This document shows positions 26,422-35,501 of a stretch of 64,000 nucleotides of DNA, in pieces. Position 1 is the stretch's first letter. Every line of letters starts with the position of its first letter. The notes below the pieces were generated by a model. That model ran no database searches and was not told the DNA's origin. It saw only the letters and a list, made by a program, of their open reading frames with translations. Source of the stretch: Brucella pituitosa (GTDB taxonomy: Bacteria; Pseudomonadota; Alphaproteobacteria; Rhizobiales; Rhizobiaceae); assembly GCF_003049685.1 (NCBI RefSeq), contig NZ_PYSY02000001.1, positions 620,001-684,000 of the forward strand, given 5' to 3'. The position numbers and the translations under genes were made by a program.

Positions 26422-27567
26422 ATGACGTTCGTACCGTACTTCCTGACTGTTAATCTGACGGTTTCATGCGTCTTTATCCTGACTTTTGCTTTTGTTGCTA
26501 TTCAGGAACGCAATTACTCTGCCCCACGCTGGTTCACGCTCGCGTCTATATCCTCCGCACTTGTCGCAATCTTCGGATACTGGATTCCGCTTGCAACCAA
26601 TCCACGGCTGCTTGTGCCTGTTTCATTCGCGCTTCTGATAGCAACCTTTCTCGCAATAATTCTTGGCCTGCAAAGCATCTACAGGCAAAAGACGGACTGG
26701 AAGCTTATTGGCGGGTTCTTTCTTGCCGCCATTGTTTGTAATGTTCTGATTTACGATCTGCCCCGCACATCGTTCCTGCATCGTTTTCTCTATCAGTTGC
26801 CACTCTGTCTTGTTCAGCTTCTGATGATCAGGGTGATCTATCGCTCTGGAATGCCGCGTCTGGTTGATAAGCTGATGATGGCCCTCGCGACCTTCAGTTG
26901 CCTTCATTATCTGTCGAAAGCCTTTCTCATCACTTGGCCTGGATCTGATATGCGGCCTGAGGATGAAGCCAATACACTACATGTGCTTGTCTCGCTTTCT
27001 ATTGGCGTTTTCGTGCAAGTCGCCCGCGGACTATTGCTGCTGTTGAGCACGGTTTCACACATGGTGGGGGAGGCCAGTGAGCAATCAGAAGTCGATGAGC
27101 TTTCTCAGATTTATAATCGACGTGGTTTTGATCGCCATGTTTCCCGCGTGCTGGTGCGTAAGGGCGCGCGTATTCATTACTCGGTGATTATGAGCGATTT
27201 GGATTTCTTTAAACGCGTCAATGACACCTACGGACATGATGGCGGCGACCGAGTGATTGCGGCCTTTGGCAAATTGCTCAAAACACGATTGCCCCGATCA
27301 GCCGTGGCTGCGCGTATGGGTGGAGAAGAATTTGTTGTCTTCATTCCAGATAGCGATATGGCTGCTGCCGAATCTCTGGCGCAAAGCCTGCGCCAGGCAT
27401 TGTCTGAAATGCGTTTTGCAGGAAAGGCGCCGGATTGGGGGCCTACTGCAAGCTTTGGTGTGGCTGAGCAAGTGGACGACGAGGGCTTTTATGAGACGAT
27501 GCGTCGCGCAGATGCAGCACTCTACCAGGCCAAAAAGGCAGGACGAAACCGCGTCCATATCGCTTGA
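26422..27567 (+). CDS. Membrane-bound diguanylate cyclase (GGDEF)
   Basis: It probably makes cyclic di-GMP from two GTP. The protein has 381 residues: six or seven N-terminal membrane helices (about 1-210), then one GGDEF domain (about 222-381). DELSQIYNRRGFD, SDLDFFKRVNDTYGHDGGD and the signature RMGGEEFVVF (GGEEF 300-304) are intact, so it should be active. The RxxD inhibitory I-site expected five residues ahead is replaced by RSAV, so product inhibition is probably lost. No EAL domain. It ends 1 base before the convergent purD stop. Confidence 0.93.
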   Translation: MTFVPYFLTVNLTVSCVFILTFAFVAIQERNYSAPRWFTLASISSALVAIFGYWIPLATNPRLLVPVSFALLIATFLAIILGLQSIYRQKTDWKLIGGFFLAAIVCNVLIYDLPRTSFLHRFLYQLPLCLVQLLMIRVIYRSGMPRLVDKLMMALATFSCLHYLSKAFLITWPGSDMRPEDEANTLHVLVSLSIGVFVQVARGLLLLLSTVSHMVGEASEQSEVDELSQIYNRRGFDRHVSRVLVRKGARIHYSVIMSDLDFFKRVNDTYGHDGGDRVIAAFGKLLKTRLPRSAVAARMGGEEFVVFIPDSDMAAAESLAQSLRQALSEMRFAGKAPDWGPTASFGVAEQVDDEGFYETMRRADAALYQAKKAGRNRVHIA

Positions 27568-27568
27568 A

Positions 27569-28852
27569 TTACTTGCCTGAGCGTTCTCGCTCAACGGCTC
27601 TCCAGCCAATGTCCGAGCGATAGAAACCTTCCGGCCAGTCGATCTTTTTGACTGCATCATAGGCATTGGCCTGTGCTTCAGCGACCGTTTCGGCAATAGC
27701 TGTAACGTTAAGCACGCGCCCGCCGCTGGCAATGAGCTTGCCGTCTTTCTCTGCTGTGCCAGCGTGGAAGACTTTCAGGCCGTCAATGCCTTCGAGTTTG
27801 TCGAGGCCGCGAATGACACTGCCTTTTTTCACGTTGGTTGGATAGCCTTCCGCAGCCATGACGACCGTAAGCGCTGGTTGGTCTTTCCATTCAAGCGAAA
27901 CTTCATCGAGTTTGCCATCAACGGCTGCATTGATGAGGTCGAGCAGGTCTGTTTCAAGGCGCATCATCAGCACCTGACATTCAGGGTCACCGAAGCGGGT
28001 GTTGTACTCAATGAGCTTGGGTCCGTCTTTGCCGATCATCAGCCCTAAGAAAAGTACGCCGGAGAAAGGTGCACCGATTTCTGCCATGCCACGCATGGTT
28101 GGCTCGATCAGCTCGCGCATGGTGCGCTCGACGATTTCCGGTGTCATCACAGGGGCAGGGGCATAGGCTCCCATGCCGCCGGTGTTTACACCCGTATCGC
28201 CATCGCCGACGCGCTTGTGGTCTTGTGCTGAGCCGAGTGGCAGCGCGGTCTTGCCATCGCAAATGCAGAAGAAGCTGGCTTCCTCGCCGTCAAGAAACTC
28301 TTCCACGACCACTTCGGCACCAGCGGAACCGAATGCGCCTTCAAAGCATGCATCGACGGCGTCGAGCGCTTCATCAAGTGTCATGGCAACCACCACGCCT
28401 TTGCCTGCGGCAAGACCGTCGGCTTTGACAACGATGGGGGCGCCCATTTCACGGACATAGGCTTTGGCTTTTGGCGCATTGTTGAAGCGACCGTAAGCAC
28501 CAGTCGGAATATCAAAGCGGGCACAAAGGTCTTTGGTGAAGCCTTTGGAGCCTTCAAGCTGGGCTGCGAGCTTTGATGGTCCGAAAACGCGAATGTCGGC
28601 CGCAGCGAGATCGTCGGCAAGGCCTGCTACAAGCGGCGCTTCCGGGCCTACGACAACAAGATCAATGGCTTTTTCTTTGGCAAAGGCGATGACGGCTGCG
28701 TGGTCGGTCACATCGAGCGCTACGAGTTCTGCATATTCAGCAATGCCGGGATTGCCGGGCGCGCAATAGAGCTTTTCGAGCTTTGCAGATGCGGCAAGTT
28801 TCCATGCCAGTGCATGTTCGCGGCCACCAGAACCGATCAACAGAACTTTCAT
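27569..28852 (-). CDS. purD: Phosphoribosylamine-glycine ligase
   Basis: PurD joins glycine to phosphoribosylamine with ATP, the step directly after PurF (also encoded here at 58319). The 427 residues begin [19 protein letters not shown]. The ATP-grasp part includes [15 protein letters not shown] and [17 protein letters not shown] start at 28852, where the family begins; the frame extends upstream to 28924 without homology. It is convergent and almost touching with the diguanylate cyclase gene. Confidence 0.97.
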   Translation of the reverse strand: MKVLLIGSGGREHALAWKLAASAKLEKLYCAPGNPGIAEYAELVALDVTDHAAVIAFAKEKAIDLVVVGPEAPLVAGLADDLAAADIRVFGPSKLAAQLEGSKGFTKDLCARFDIPTGAYGRFNNAPKAKAYVREMGAPIVVKADGLAAGKGVVVAMTLDEALDAVDACFEGAFGSAGAEVVVEEFLDGEEASFFCICDGKTALPLGSAQDHKRVGDGDTGVNTGGMGAYAPAPVMTPEIVERTMRELIEPTMRGMAEIGAPFSGVLFLGLMIGKDGPKLIEYNTRFGDPECQVLMMRLETDLLDLINAAVDGKLDEVSLEWKDQPALTVVMAAEGYPTNVKKGSVIRGLDKLEGIDGLKVFHAGTAEKDGKLIASGGRVLNVTAIAETVAEAQANAYDAVKKIDWPEGFYRSDIGWRAVERERSGK

Positions 28853-28891
28853 GCCTTGCTCCCTGCGCGTGAGATAAGTAAATAACCAGTT

Positions 28892-28993
28892 AGAGCGCCG
28901 TGCGCCCTCTTGGGAGCTACACAAGGACGCTCTACCTTATTTAATCTACGCATCGTGCTTTCCAAAAATCGATTCCGATTTTTGGGCCGATGC
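28892..28993. repeat. Palindromic repeat, copy 6 (variant type)
   Basis: An AGAGCG/CGCTCT hairpin precedes a second, nested palindrome: outer GCATCG/CGATGC and inner CCAAAAATCG/CGATTTTTGG with a 4-base loop (28962-28985). It lies between the divergent purD and ubiA genes, so it sits inside their promoter region. Confidence 0.7.
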
Positions 28994-29104
28994 TGTAGTT
29001 ACTTCGGGTCTCTATTGCCCATCGCGCGTGCGAGCAAGGGCAGTATCGCAATTTTTCGATAAAAAGCGGGAGAGGCCGTCGCAGTTTCAGGAAAGCAGGC
29101 AATC

Positions 29105-30106
29105 ATGCAGCACTTAGGGGCAAATTCGGATGTCCAGTCGCGGGAAACTCGCGGAAGGGTCAAGGACGCGCCATCTGGCCATTGGGTCTACCGTATTCTG
29201 CCGCCATGGCTCTGGCCTTATGCTCAGCTTGCGCGTTGGGATCGGCCAATAGGCTGGCAGCTTCTGCTGTGGCCATGTTGGTGGTCGGCGGCACTGGTTG
29301 CAGGCGCCGGTGCACAGCCGGGCGACGGTGCATGGGCGGTCATGCCATCACTCTGGCATCTCGTATTATTCTTTATTGGATCCGTCGCTATGCGCGGTGC
29401 CGGCTGCACCTATAACGACCTTGCCGATCAGGATATTGACGACAAAGTTGATCGTACCCGGTCGCGGCCGCTGCCGTCAGGGCAAGTGACGCGCAAACAG
29501 GCCAAGCTGTTCCTGGTCTTACAGGCCCTGGTCGGGCTGGCTGTTGTGTTGCAGTTCAACTGGTTCTCGATCGGGCTTGGGGTTGGCTCACTGCTGATCG
29601 TCGCGGCCTATCCTTTCATGAAGCGATTTACTAATCTGCCGCAAGTGGTGCTTGGGCTTGCCTTCTCCTGGGGTGCGCTGATGGGCTGGGCAGCTGTGGA
29701 AGGTTCACTCGCGCTTCCGCCTGTGCTGCTTTATATTGGTTCGATCCTGTGGGTGATCGGCTATGACACGATCTATGCTCATCAGGACAAGGAAGATGAT
29801 GCGTTGGTCGGCGTCGGCTCGACTGCGCGCCTCTTCGGAAAACATACGAAGACAGCGCTGATGGTGCTTTATGGTGGTGCGATCGGGTTTTTCGCGGCGG
29901 CTTTCGCTGTGGCTCAGGTGCCAATGCCTGCGCTGGCAGGTCTGCTTGCCGCAGGTGCACATCTTTATCGCCAGATCATTGTGCTCGATATTGATAACCC
30001 GGATCAGTGTCTGAGGTTGTTTAAATCGAACAACATTGTCGGGTTGATTATCTTTTTAGGCCTCGTGCTGGGAAGTCTTTGGGTGGCGGTCAAACCGCTG
30101 GTCTAG
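29105..30106 (+). CDS. ubiA: 4-hydroxybenzoate polyprenyltransferase
   Basis: UbiA attaches the polyprenyl chain to 4-hydroxybenzoate in ubiquinone synthesis; its lipid donor would come from the synthase encoded at 11856. The 333-residue protein has about eight membrane helices. The first Mg-diphosphate motif is NDLADQDID (104-112) and the second GYDTIYAHQDKEDD lies near 219-232. A 45-residue cytosolic N-terminal extension precedes the first helix. AGGAAAGCAGG precedes the ATG. Confidence 0.95.
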   Translation: MQHLGANSDVQSRETRGRVKDAPSGHWVYRILPPWLWPYAQLARWDRPIGWQLLLWPCWWSAALVAGAGAQPGDGAWAVMPSLWHLVLFFIGSVAMRGAGCTYNDLADQDIDDKVDRTRSRPLPSGQVTRKQAKLFLVLQALVGLAVVLQFNWFSIGLGVGSLLIVAAYPFMKRFTNLPQVVLGLAFSWGALMGWAAVEGSLALPPVLLYIGSILWVIGYDTIYAHQDKEDDALVGVGSTARLFGKHTKTALMVLYGGAIGFFAAAFAVAQVPMPALAGLLAAGAHLYRQIIVLDIDNPDQCLRLFKSNNIVGLIIFLGLVLGSLWVAVKPLV

Positions 30107-30113
30107 AATATAT

Positions 30114-30143
30114 AAAAAGGCCACCAAAACGGTGGCCTTTTTA
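30114..30143. terminator. Bidirectional Rho-independent terminator (ubiA/pdxH)
   Basis: The perfect 12-bp stem AAAAAGGCCACC/GGTGGCCTTTTT lies between two convergent genes, with T-runs on both strands. Confidence 0.95.
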
Positions 30144-30151
30144 TTGTTCCT

Positions 30152-30763
30152 TTATGGATAGAGCCTGTCCTTGTTCCAGTCGCCATCCGGCGTGGGTCGC
30201 GTAAACAACACGCGGTCATGCAGGCGGAAGGGACGGTCATGCCAGAACTCAATGGAAGTTGGGCGAATGCGGAAACCAGACCAGTGAGCAGGGCGAGGAA
30301 TATCACCAATGACATATCGGGCCGTATATTCGGCAACGGCCTTTTCGAGTGCAAAGCGGCTTTCAAGCGGTCGCGACTGTTTGGATGCCCAGGCACCGAT
30401 GCGGCTGCCGCGCGGGCGTGAGGCATAATAAGCGTCGGCTTCTGCGTCACTGACCTTCTCGACAGGGCCACGCACTCGCACCTGACGGCGCAATGATTTC
30501 CAATGGAAACACATCGCGGCTTTCTCGGCAGACAGAATTTCCTGTCCCTTCGTGCTTTCATAATTGGTGTAGAAGACGAAGCCGTGCTCATCGAAATCCT
30601 TGAGCAGCACCATGCGCACATTGGGCAGGCCGTCCGGATCGACAGTGGCCAGAGCCAGTGCATTCGGATCGTTCGGTTCGCTCCTGGTTGCATCATTGAG
30701 CCATTCAGCGAAGAGGTTGAATGGTTCTGAGCTTTGGGTGAAATCTTCGGTGGCGCTGGTCAT
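30152..30763 (-). CDS. pdxH: Pyridoxamine 5'-phosphate oxidase
   Basis: This FMN enzyme oxidises pyridoxine or pyridoxamine 5'-phosphate to pyridoxal 5'-phosphate. The 203 residues are standard. [24 protein letters not shown] is the FMN-binding region, [11 protein letters not shown] the phosphate contact, and the C-terminal signature is FRLHDR...DWNKDRLYP. It faces the ubiA gene and shares its terminator. Confidence 0.96.
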   Translation of the reverse strand: MTSATEDFTQSSEPFNLFAEWLNDATRSEPNDPNALALATVDPDGLPNVRMVLLKDFDEHGFVFYTNYESTKGQEILSAEKAAMCFHWKSLRRQVRVRGPVEKVSDAEADAYYASRPRGSRIGAWASKQSRPLESRFALEKAVAEYTARYVIGDIPRPAHWSGFRIRPTSIEFWHDRPFRLHDRVLFTRPTPDGDWNKDRLYP

Positions 30764-30865
30764 ATCTTCTGTTTCGCAGTTCGATTGGAAAGCATGTTCG
30801 CTTATTTGCGGTTAGGAACCTCGTCCAATTCGTAAGCTTTGTCCATGCCTGGTTGTTGCGGCAGA

Positions 30866-31798
30866 TTACACAAGCATGTTTTGCGCGCGGAGCCAGTTTT
30901 CAAACAAGCTTGGCCACACTTCAGTCGGCGTTCCGGGGCGACCCATGCCAAAGCCGTGACCTCCCGATATGATGGGGTGAAAATCCACTGCAATGTTCGC
31001 CTGCTCGCAAGCCCGCTGCATGATGCGACTGTTTGCAGGGTTTGAAATCTTATCGTCGTCGGCTTGTGTCAGAAAAATTGACGGGCAGTTTTTGCCCACA
31101 TGGCTCTCAACCGACCATTGCCGAACCGCTTCGTTGCTGGGATGCTTCCCTACGAGGGAGCGCCGTGTTGAAGTGTGGTCATACGGCGCTTCGAGTGTGA
31201 TAACAGGATAAATGAGTGCCGCAACATCTGGCCGCGCAGATTGCATGTCGACACCATCGACGGGCTCGTAGGATGCGTAAGCTGAGCGCGTGGCGGTGAG
31301 GCCCATCAGATGGCCACCCGCTGAAAAGCCAAGCGCACCGATCCTGTGCGGGTCGATATTCCAGTTTGAAGCTTGCGCACGTACAACACGAAAAGCACGT
31401 TGCGCATCTTGCAGCGGTGCCAGTGGCCCATTTGTCCAGCCCTCGATGGGCAAGCGATAGGTCAGCACAAAGGCATAAATGCCTCTTTCAGCAAGCCAGC
31501 GCGCTGCAGGGTTGGACTCTTTGCCTTCCTCGATGCGCTTATATCCGCCACCGCCGGCAATGATCATAGCAGCACCGTTTGGACGGTCAGGAACGAAAAT
31601 CTCGAGACCTGGCACGGCAATGTTCGTGACGGCACCTTTTGCACTGACCTGTGAAGAGCCGCTCGGGCCACCACCACCGGGTGGGGAGTTGGGCCAGAGC
31701 GAAATCTTGGTGCTTTGTGCCTTTGCGACCAAAGCAGGCATGTTGATTGTTGTGGCAATGACTGCGCCACCAAAAAGTAAGCCACGGCGGGAAATCAC
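30866..31798 (-). CDS. Exported alpha/beta-hydrolase (esterase-like), probable Tat substrate
   Basis: This 310-residue serine hydrolase is similar to bacterial acetylxylan or other carbohydrate esterases. The N-terminus SRRGLLFGGAVIA is a twin-arginine signal (Arg4-Arg5), so it should be exported folded. The nucleophile is Ser159 in LGFSAGGHLMG, the acid Asp247 or 248 in TQADDDK, and the histidine His281 in SGGHGFG. The start is a GTG at 31798 with AAGGAGG 5 bases upstream; an ATG one base earlier is out of frame. The substrate is unknown. Confidence 0.85.
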   Translation of the reverse strand: MISRRGLLFGGAVIATTINMPALVAKAQSTKISLWPNSPPGGGGPSGSSQVSAKGAVTNIAVPGLEIFVPDRPNGAAMIIAGGGGYKRIEEGKESNPAARWLAERGIYAFVLTYRLPIEGWTNGPLAPLQDAQRAFRVVRAQASNWNIDPHRIGALGFSAGGHLMGLTATRSAYASYEPVDGVDMQSARPDVAALIYPVITLEAPYDHTSTRRSLVGKHPSNEAVRQWSVESHVGKNCPSIFLTQADDDKISNPANSRIMQRACEQANIAVDFHPIISGGHGFGMGRPGTPTEVWPSLFENWLRAQNMLV

Positions 31799-31852
31799 AT
31801 TTTCCTCCTTGGATCGGTATTTTTGCAATCTGAAAATCAATGATGGCAGATT

Positions 31853-31918
31853 TAGAGCACATCCCTAGAAGTGTGAAACGGCTTTAGCTGCTCCCAAACA
31901 AGGATAGAGTTTGAGTGA
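31853..31918. repeat. Degenerate remnant of the palindromic repeat family
   Basis: AGAGCACATC...AGAAGTGTGAAACGGCTTT matches the first-module core only loosely. It lies in the region between the divergent hydrolase and lipoprotein genes. Confidence 0.35.
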
Positions 31919-32049
31919 TAGAAGCTGTGCTCACCAATTTTATACCGTTGTCCTTTGGTATTGATTTGTTTACCTTGCCCGCGAACCGCTTGTTAACTCC
32001 ATATCCCCCATAATTCCTACATCTTTAGGATGTATTTAAGGGAAGACCG

Positions 32050-32520
32050 TTGGCTGCTCTATCCGCTCGCCGCGAAAAATATGACGACTCTACAGTTTCT
32101 GGTATGGCACTTCTGCGTCATGCGGCTCTTGCTATGGTTGTTCTGTCGTTGGCTGGTTGTGCCATGGGTGGAGTCAGTATCGAGAAGGCGGCGCCTGATT
32201 CTTCAACGATCACGGGGTCAGTGAAACCTGCGCAGAAAACTGAGACGGATACAGGCAAGCTCTCCGATCAGTCGACCATCAAGAGTATCGTATCGGCGCT
32301 CGATTTCACCCAATGGGGCAAGACGCCAGTTCCGTGGGCAAATCCGGATACTGGTAGTCAGGGAACAATCACGACGGTTGCTGAGACAAAGTCTGGCGAT
32401 GGTCTGTGCCGCCAGTTTGAGACGTCGCGTGAAGCCTTCGACGGCGTTTCCATCTATCGCGGTGAAGCCTGCATGCAGCGCGGCGGTCAGTGGACGGTGA
32501 CTTCATTTGCACCAATTTAA
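32050..32520 (+). CDS. Outer-membrane lipoprotein, RT0821/Lpp0805-like surface protein
   Basis: This protein of up to 156 residues has the lipobox LSLAGC; the mature protein would begin with the Cys after ALAMVVLSLAG. The C-terminal half (GTITTVAETKSGDGLCRQFETSREAFDGVSIYRGEAC) matches the short beta-rich domain of bacterial surface antigens of this group. The TTG at 32050 has AAGGGAAG ahead of it. The ATG at 32104 would give a more normal short signal peptide but lacks a ribosome site. The stop codon overlaps the first base of repeat copy 7. Confidence 0.78.
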   Translation: MAALSARREKYDDSTVSGMALLRHAALAMVVLSLAGCAMGGVSIEKAAPDSSTITGSVKPAQKTETDTGKLSDQSTIKSIVSALDFTQWGKTPVPWANPDTGSQGTITTVAETKSGDGLCRQFETSREAFDGVSIYRGEACMQRGGQWTVTSFAPI

Positions 32521-32620
32521 AGCATTTCCAGCAAAAGTGGGAACCGGTTTTGCGTTCGGACATGCGCAAAACAAATAGATAGAGGGGTTCCAACGTTTCA
32601 ATCTTAACGAGAACCGCTCT
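32520..32620. repeat. Two-hairpin intergenic repeat, copy 7
   Basis: AGCATTTCCAGCAAAAGTG and ACCGGTTTTGCG are followed by the second module AGAGGGGTTCC...GAACCGCTCT. It begins at the last base of the lipoprotein stop codon. Confidence 0.8.
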
Positions 32621-32738
32621 AAGCTTTTTGGGAAACTGGCCTCTGTAACTCTGGAAGTTTCTGAGCTTAGTGCGCATATTATGGCAAACTGAGTCTAACG
32701 ACTGAGATTACAGTCATTTTTCCTGAATGAGGACTTTT

Positions 32739-33662
32739 ATGCGCGATCCCTATAGCGTGCTGGGCGTCGCTAAAACGGCGAAGCCCGAAGAAATAAAATC
32801 GGCTTTTCGCAAGCTGGCCAAAAAGCACCATCCGGATCAGAACCAGGATGACCCAAAGGCACAGGAGCGTTTTTCGGAGATCAACCAAGCCTACGAGATC
32901 GTTGGCGACAAAGACAAGCGCGGGCAGTTTGACCGTGGTGAGATTGATGCCGAAGGCAAGCCTGTCTTTCAGGGTTTTGCCGGGCAGGGCGGCTTTGACG
33001 GGCATGCTGGCTTCGGCGGCGGCGGTGATCCATTTGCAGGCTTTCGCCAGCGTGGGGGTGGTCCGCAGGGCGGCTTTGGCGGTGCGGAAGACATATTGAA
33101 CGATCTGTTCGGTGGTGCTTTTGGCGGCGCTCGTGGTGGCGCACGTCAGCAGCGCGGCCCTGTGAAAGGCAGTGATCTTTCTGCGTCGATCAACATTACG
33201 CTTGAGCAGGCAGCCGGGGCCGACAAGGTCGAAGCCGTATTTCCGAATGGCAAGCATCTGAAGATCAAGCTCCCGCAGTTTGTTGAAGATGGTCAGACTA
33301 TCCGGCTTAAAGGGCAGGGTGAACACATCGTGGGCGGTACGCCCGGCGATGCTCTGGTGACAATCCACTTCAAGCCAAGCACGCGCTTCAAGCTTGAAGG
33401 CCGCGATGTTCATGTTGATCTTCCGGTCGAGCTTGCCGATGCGGTTCTTGGAGGCAAAGCGGAAGTCGATACACTCAACGGACGCATCGCCGTCAAGGTG
33501 CCGGCATGGTCCAGTTCCGACAAGGTGCTGCGCCTGAAAGGCAAAGGCCTGCCACTCAAAGCTGGTGGTCATGGCGATCTCTATGTCCATGTCCGTATCA
33601 TGCTGCCGGAAGGCGGCGACGCAGAGCTGGAAGAGTTTTTGCGCAAGCGTAAGGCTGACTAA
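32739..33662 (+). CDS. DnaJ-like co-chaperone (CbpA type, no zinc finger)
   Basis: This J-domain protein stimulates Hsp70 ATPase. It has 307 residues: J-domain (about 1-70) with the HPD motif at 31-33, a glycine/phenylalanine-rich linker (about 75-135), then two C-terminal beta-barrel substrate-binding domains. The cysteine zinc-finger of DnaJ is absent, which places it in the CbpA/DjlB class. GAGGACT lies upstream of the ATG at 32739; an ATG at 32727 is four codons earlier. Confidence 0.92.
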   Translation: MRDPYSVLGVAKTAKPEEIKSAFRKLAKKHHPDQNQDDPKAQERFSEINQAYEIVGDKDKRGQFDRGEIDAEGKPVFQGFAGQGGFDGHAGFGGGGDPFAGFRQRGGGPQGGFGGAEDILNDLFGGAFGGARGGARQQRGPVKGSDLSASINITLEQAAGADKVEAVFPNGKHLKIKLPQFVEDGQTIRLKGQGEHIVGGTPGDALVTIHFKPSTRFKLEGRDVHVDLPVELADAVLGGKAEVDTLNGRIAVKVPAWSSSDKVLRLKGKGLPLKAGGHGDLYVHVRIMLPEGGDAELEEFLRKRKAD

Positions 33663-33667
33663 ACTGT

Positions 33668-33703
33668 ACCGGGGCTGGAAGCAGTTGCTGCATTCAGCCC
33701 CGG
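33668..33703. terminator. Strong nested hairpin after the DnaJ-like gene
   Basis: The CCGGGGCTG/CAGCCCCGG outer stem encloses an inner GCAG/CTGC stem. There is no T-run, so termination is uncertain; it may protect the 3' end. Confidence 0.6.
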
Positions 33704-33867
33704 AAACTACCCGTGCTGGCACATTCCCCACCTTTAGCCGATGCACGAGCACAACTCTGCTGTGCGATAAAATCACAATACCCGGCTTTTTACGCGCAAT
33801 TGCTTGAAGCTGTTGCAAGCCTGTGCGATAGGGCATCTAGTTGATTATATTTCGATGAGGACCCTTA

Positions 33868-34686
33868 ATGACCGCAAAGTCAGGTTTGTTGCAGGGCAAG
33901 CGCGGATTGATTCTGGGCGTAGCCAACAACCGTTCCATCGCCTGGGGTATTGCCAAGGCTGCTCGTGAAGCTGGTGCGGAACTCGCATTCACTTATCAGG
34001 GTGATGCGTTGAAGAAGCGCGTCGAGCCACTGGCTGAAGAATTGGACGCTTTCGTCGCTGGACATTGCGATGTCGCTGACGGTGCAAGCATTGATGCTGT
34101 TTTTGAAGCACTTGAAAAGAAGTGGGGCAAGCTCGACTTCGTCGTGCACGCGATTGGTTTCTCCGACAAGGATGAACTGACTGGCCGTTATGTCGACACA
34201 AGCGAAGCCAATTTCCAGAACACGATGCTGATTTCAGTTTATTCGCTGACGGCAATTTCGCGCCGTGCAGAAAAGCTGATGGCTGACGGTGGTTCTATTC
34301 TGACGCTAACCTATTATGGTGCTGAAAAAGTTATGCCGAACTACAACGTCATGGGCGTTGCAAAGGCAGCACTTGAAGCAAGCGTAAAATATCTCGCAGT
34401 TGATCTTGGACCACAGAATATTCGCGTTAACGCGATTTCAGCTGGCCCGATCAAGACGCTTGCCGCATCCGGCATTGGCGATTTCCGTTATATTCTCAAG
34501 TGGAACGAATATAACGCGCCGCTGCGCCGTACCGTGACCATCGATGAAGTAGGTGACGTCGGTCTCTACTTCCTCTCCGACCTGTCTCGCTCGGTTACCG
34601 GCGAAGTGCATCATGCCGATAGTGGTTATCACGTCATCGGCATGAAGGCGGTCGATGCACCGGATATCTCGGTCGTCAAGGACTGA
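33868..34686 (+). CDS. fabI: Enoyl-acyl-carrier-protein reductase (NADH), FabI
   Basis: It performs the last reduction in each cycle of fatty-acid synthesis and is the triclosan/isoniazid-class target. This short-chain dehydrogenase of 272 residues has the divergent glycine motif GVANNRSIAWG. Active-site residues are Tyr149, Tyr159 and Lys166 (Y-x6-K). The SAGPIKTLAASGIGDF segment is the FabI substrate-loop signature. It has its own terminator. The DnaJ-like gene upstream is 205 bases away and separated by a hairpin. Confidence 0.96.
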   Translation: MTAKSGLLQGKRGLILGVANNRSIAWGIAKAAREAGAELAFTYQGDALKKRVEPLAEELDAFVAGHCDVADGASIDAVFEALEKKWGKLDFVVHAIGFSDKDELTGRYVDTSEANFQNTMLISVYSLTAISRRAEKLMADGGSILTLTYYGAEKVMPNYNVMGVAKAALEASVKYLAVDLGPQNIRVNAISAGPIKTLAASGIGDFRYILKWNEYNAPLRRTVTIDEVGDVGLYFLSDLSRSVTGEVHHADSGYHVIGMKAVDAPDISVVKD

Positions 34687-34700
34687 GCCGGACAATACCA

Positions 34701-34737
34701 AATCCCGAAAAGTTGACCGACTTTTCGGGATTTTTCT
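34701..34737 (+). terminator. Rho-independent terminator of fabI
   Basis: AATCCCGAAAAGT pairs with ACTTTTCGGGATT, followed by TTTTC. Confidence 0.93.
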
Positions 34738-34833
34738 TATGTCTTTCCGGTTAAGGAAGGCTATCGAGTAAAGAGCACATGCGCAAAACTGCGCGTCACA
34801 CGATGAAATCAAGCGGCAGATAGAGGTAGGCTT

Positions 34834-35424
34834 TTGGCTCGGGAGATCATCTACTTTTCGCGTCACGGCGAGACCGACTGGAATGTTTCGCAGCGCATTC
34901 AGGGGCAACTCGATATCGATATCAACGCCCATGGTCGCACGCAGGCCGATCGCAATGGTGATATGCTGAAATCGCTGATCGGCAATGGGGCAGGTTACGA
35001 TTTCGTGGCAAGCCCGCTGCGCCGCACGCGCGAAACCATGGAACGTATTCGTTTACGCATGGGGCTCGACCCTTACGACTTTCGCACCGATCCGCAGTTG
35101 ATGGAAGTGAATTTCGGCGACTGGCAAGGCTTCATGATGGAAGATATTGCCAAGGAGAGCATCGATCTCGTCGAAGCCCGCGCCCGCGATAAATGGAATT
35201 TCATCCCGCCGGGCGAAACTGCCGAAAGCTATATGCGGCTCTCGCAGCGTATTGGTCGCTGGGTCGAAGCCGTGGAATGGCCAACTGTTTGCGTGACGCA
35301 TGGCGGCTGCATACGCACCCTGTTTTATCTCTATGGCGATATGGACGGCCACGCCGCCGCAAACCTCTCCATTCCGCAGGATAAAATTCTGAAGTTTGAA
35401 AACGGCAAGCTTGAGTGGGTTTAA
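34834..35424 (+). CDS. Histidine phosphatase-family protein
   Basis: This phosphoglycerate-mutase-fold phosphatase has 196 residues. The RHG motif (SRHGETDWN, Arg10-His11) carries the phosphate-accepting histidine, and the second histidine lies in VCVTHGGCIR. SPLRRTRETM and EVNFGDWQG complete the pocket. The start is a TTG at 34834 with GAGG upstream. The substrate is unknown; such enzymes act on small phosphorylated metabolites. It is followed 77 bases later by the metallophosphoesterase gene on the same strand. Confidence 0.9.
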   Translation: MAREIIYFSRHGETDWNVSQRIQGQLDIDINAHGRTQADRNGDMLKSLIGNGAGYDFVASPLRRTRETMERIRLRMGLDPYDFRTDPQLMEVNFGDWQGFMMEDIAKESIDLVEARARDKWNFIPPGETAESYMRLSQRIGRWVEAVEWPTVCVTHGGCIRTLFYLYGDMDGHAAANLSIPQDKILKFENGKLEWV

Positions 35425-35501
35425 AAAGCCGGATAGCTTTTCAGGTCTATGAAGCGGTGTCGTTATATCCGCGCTGAAAAGCTTCATCTTGCGAGAAAAA
35501 T

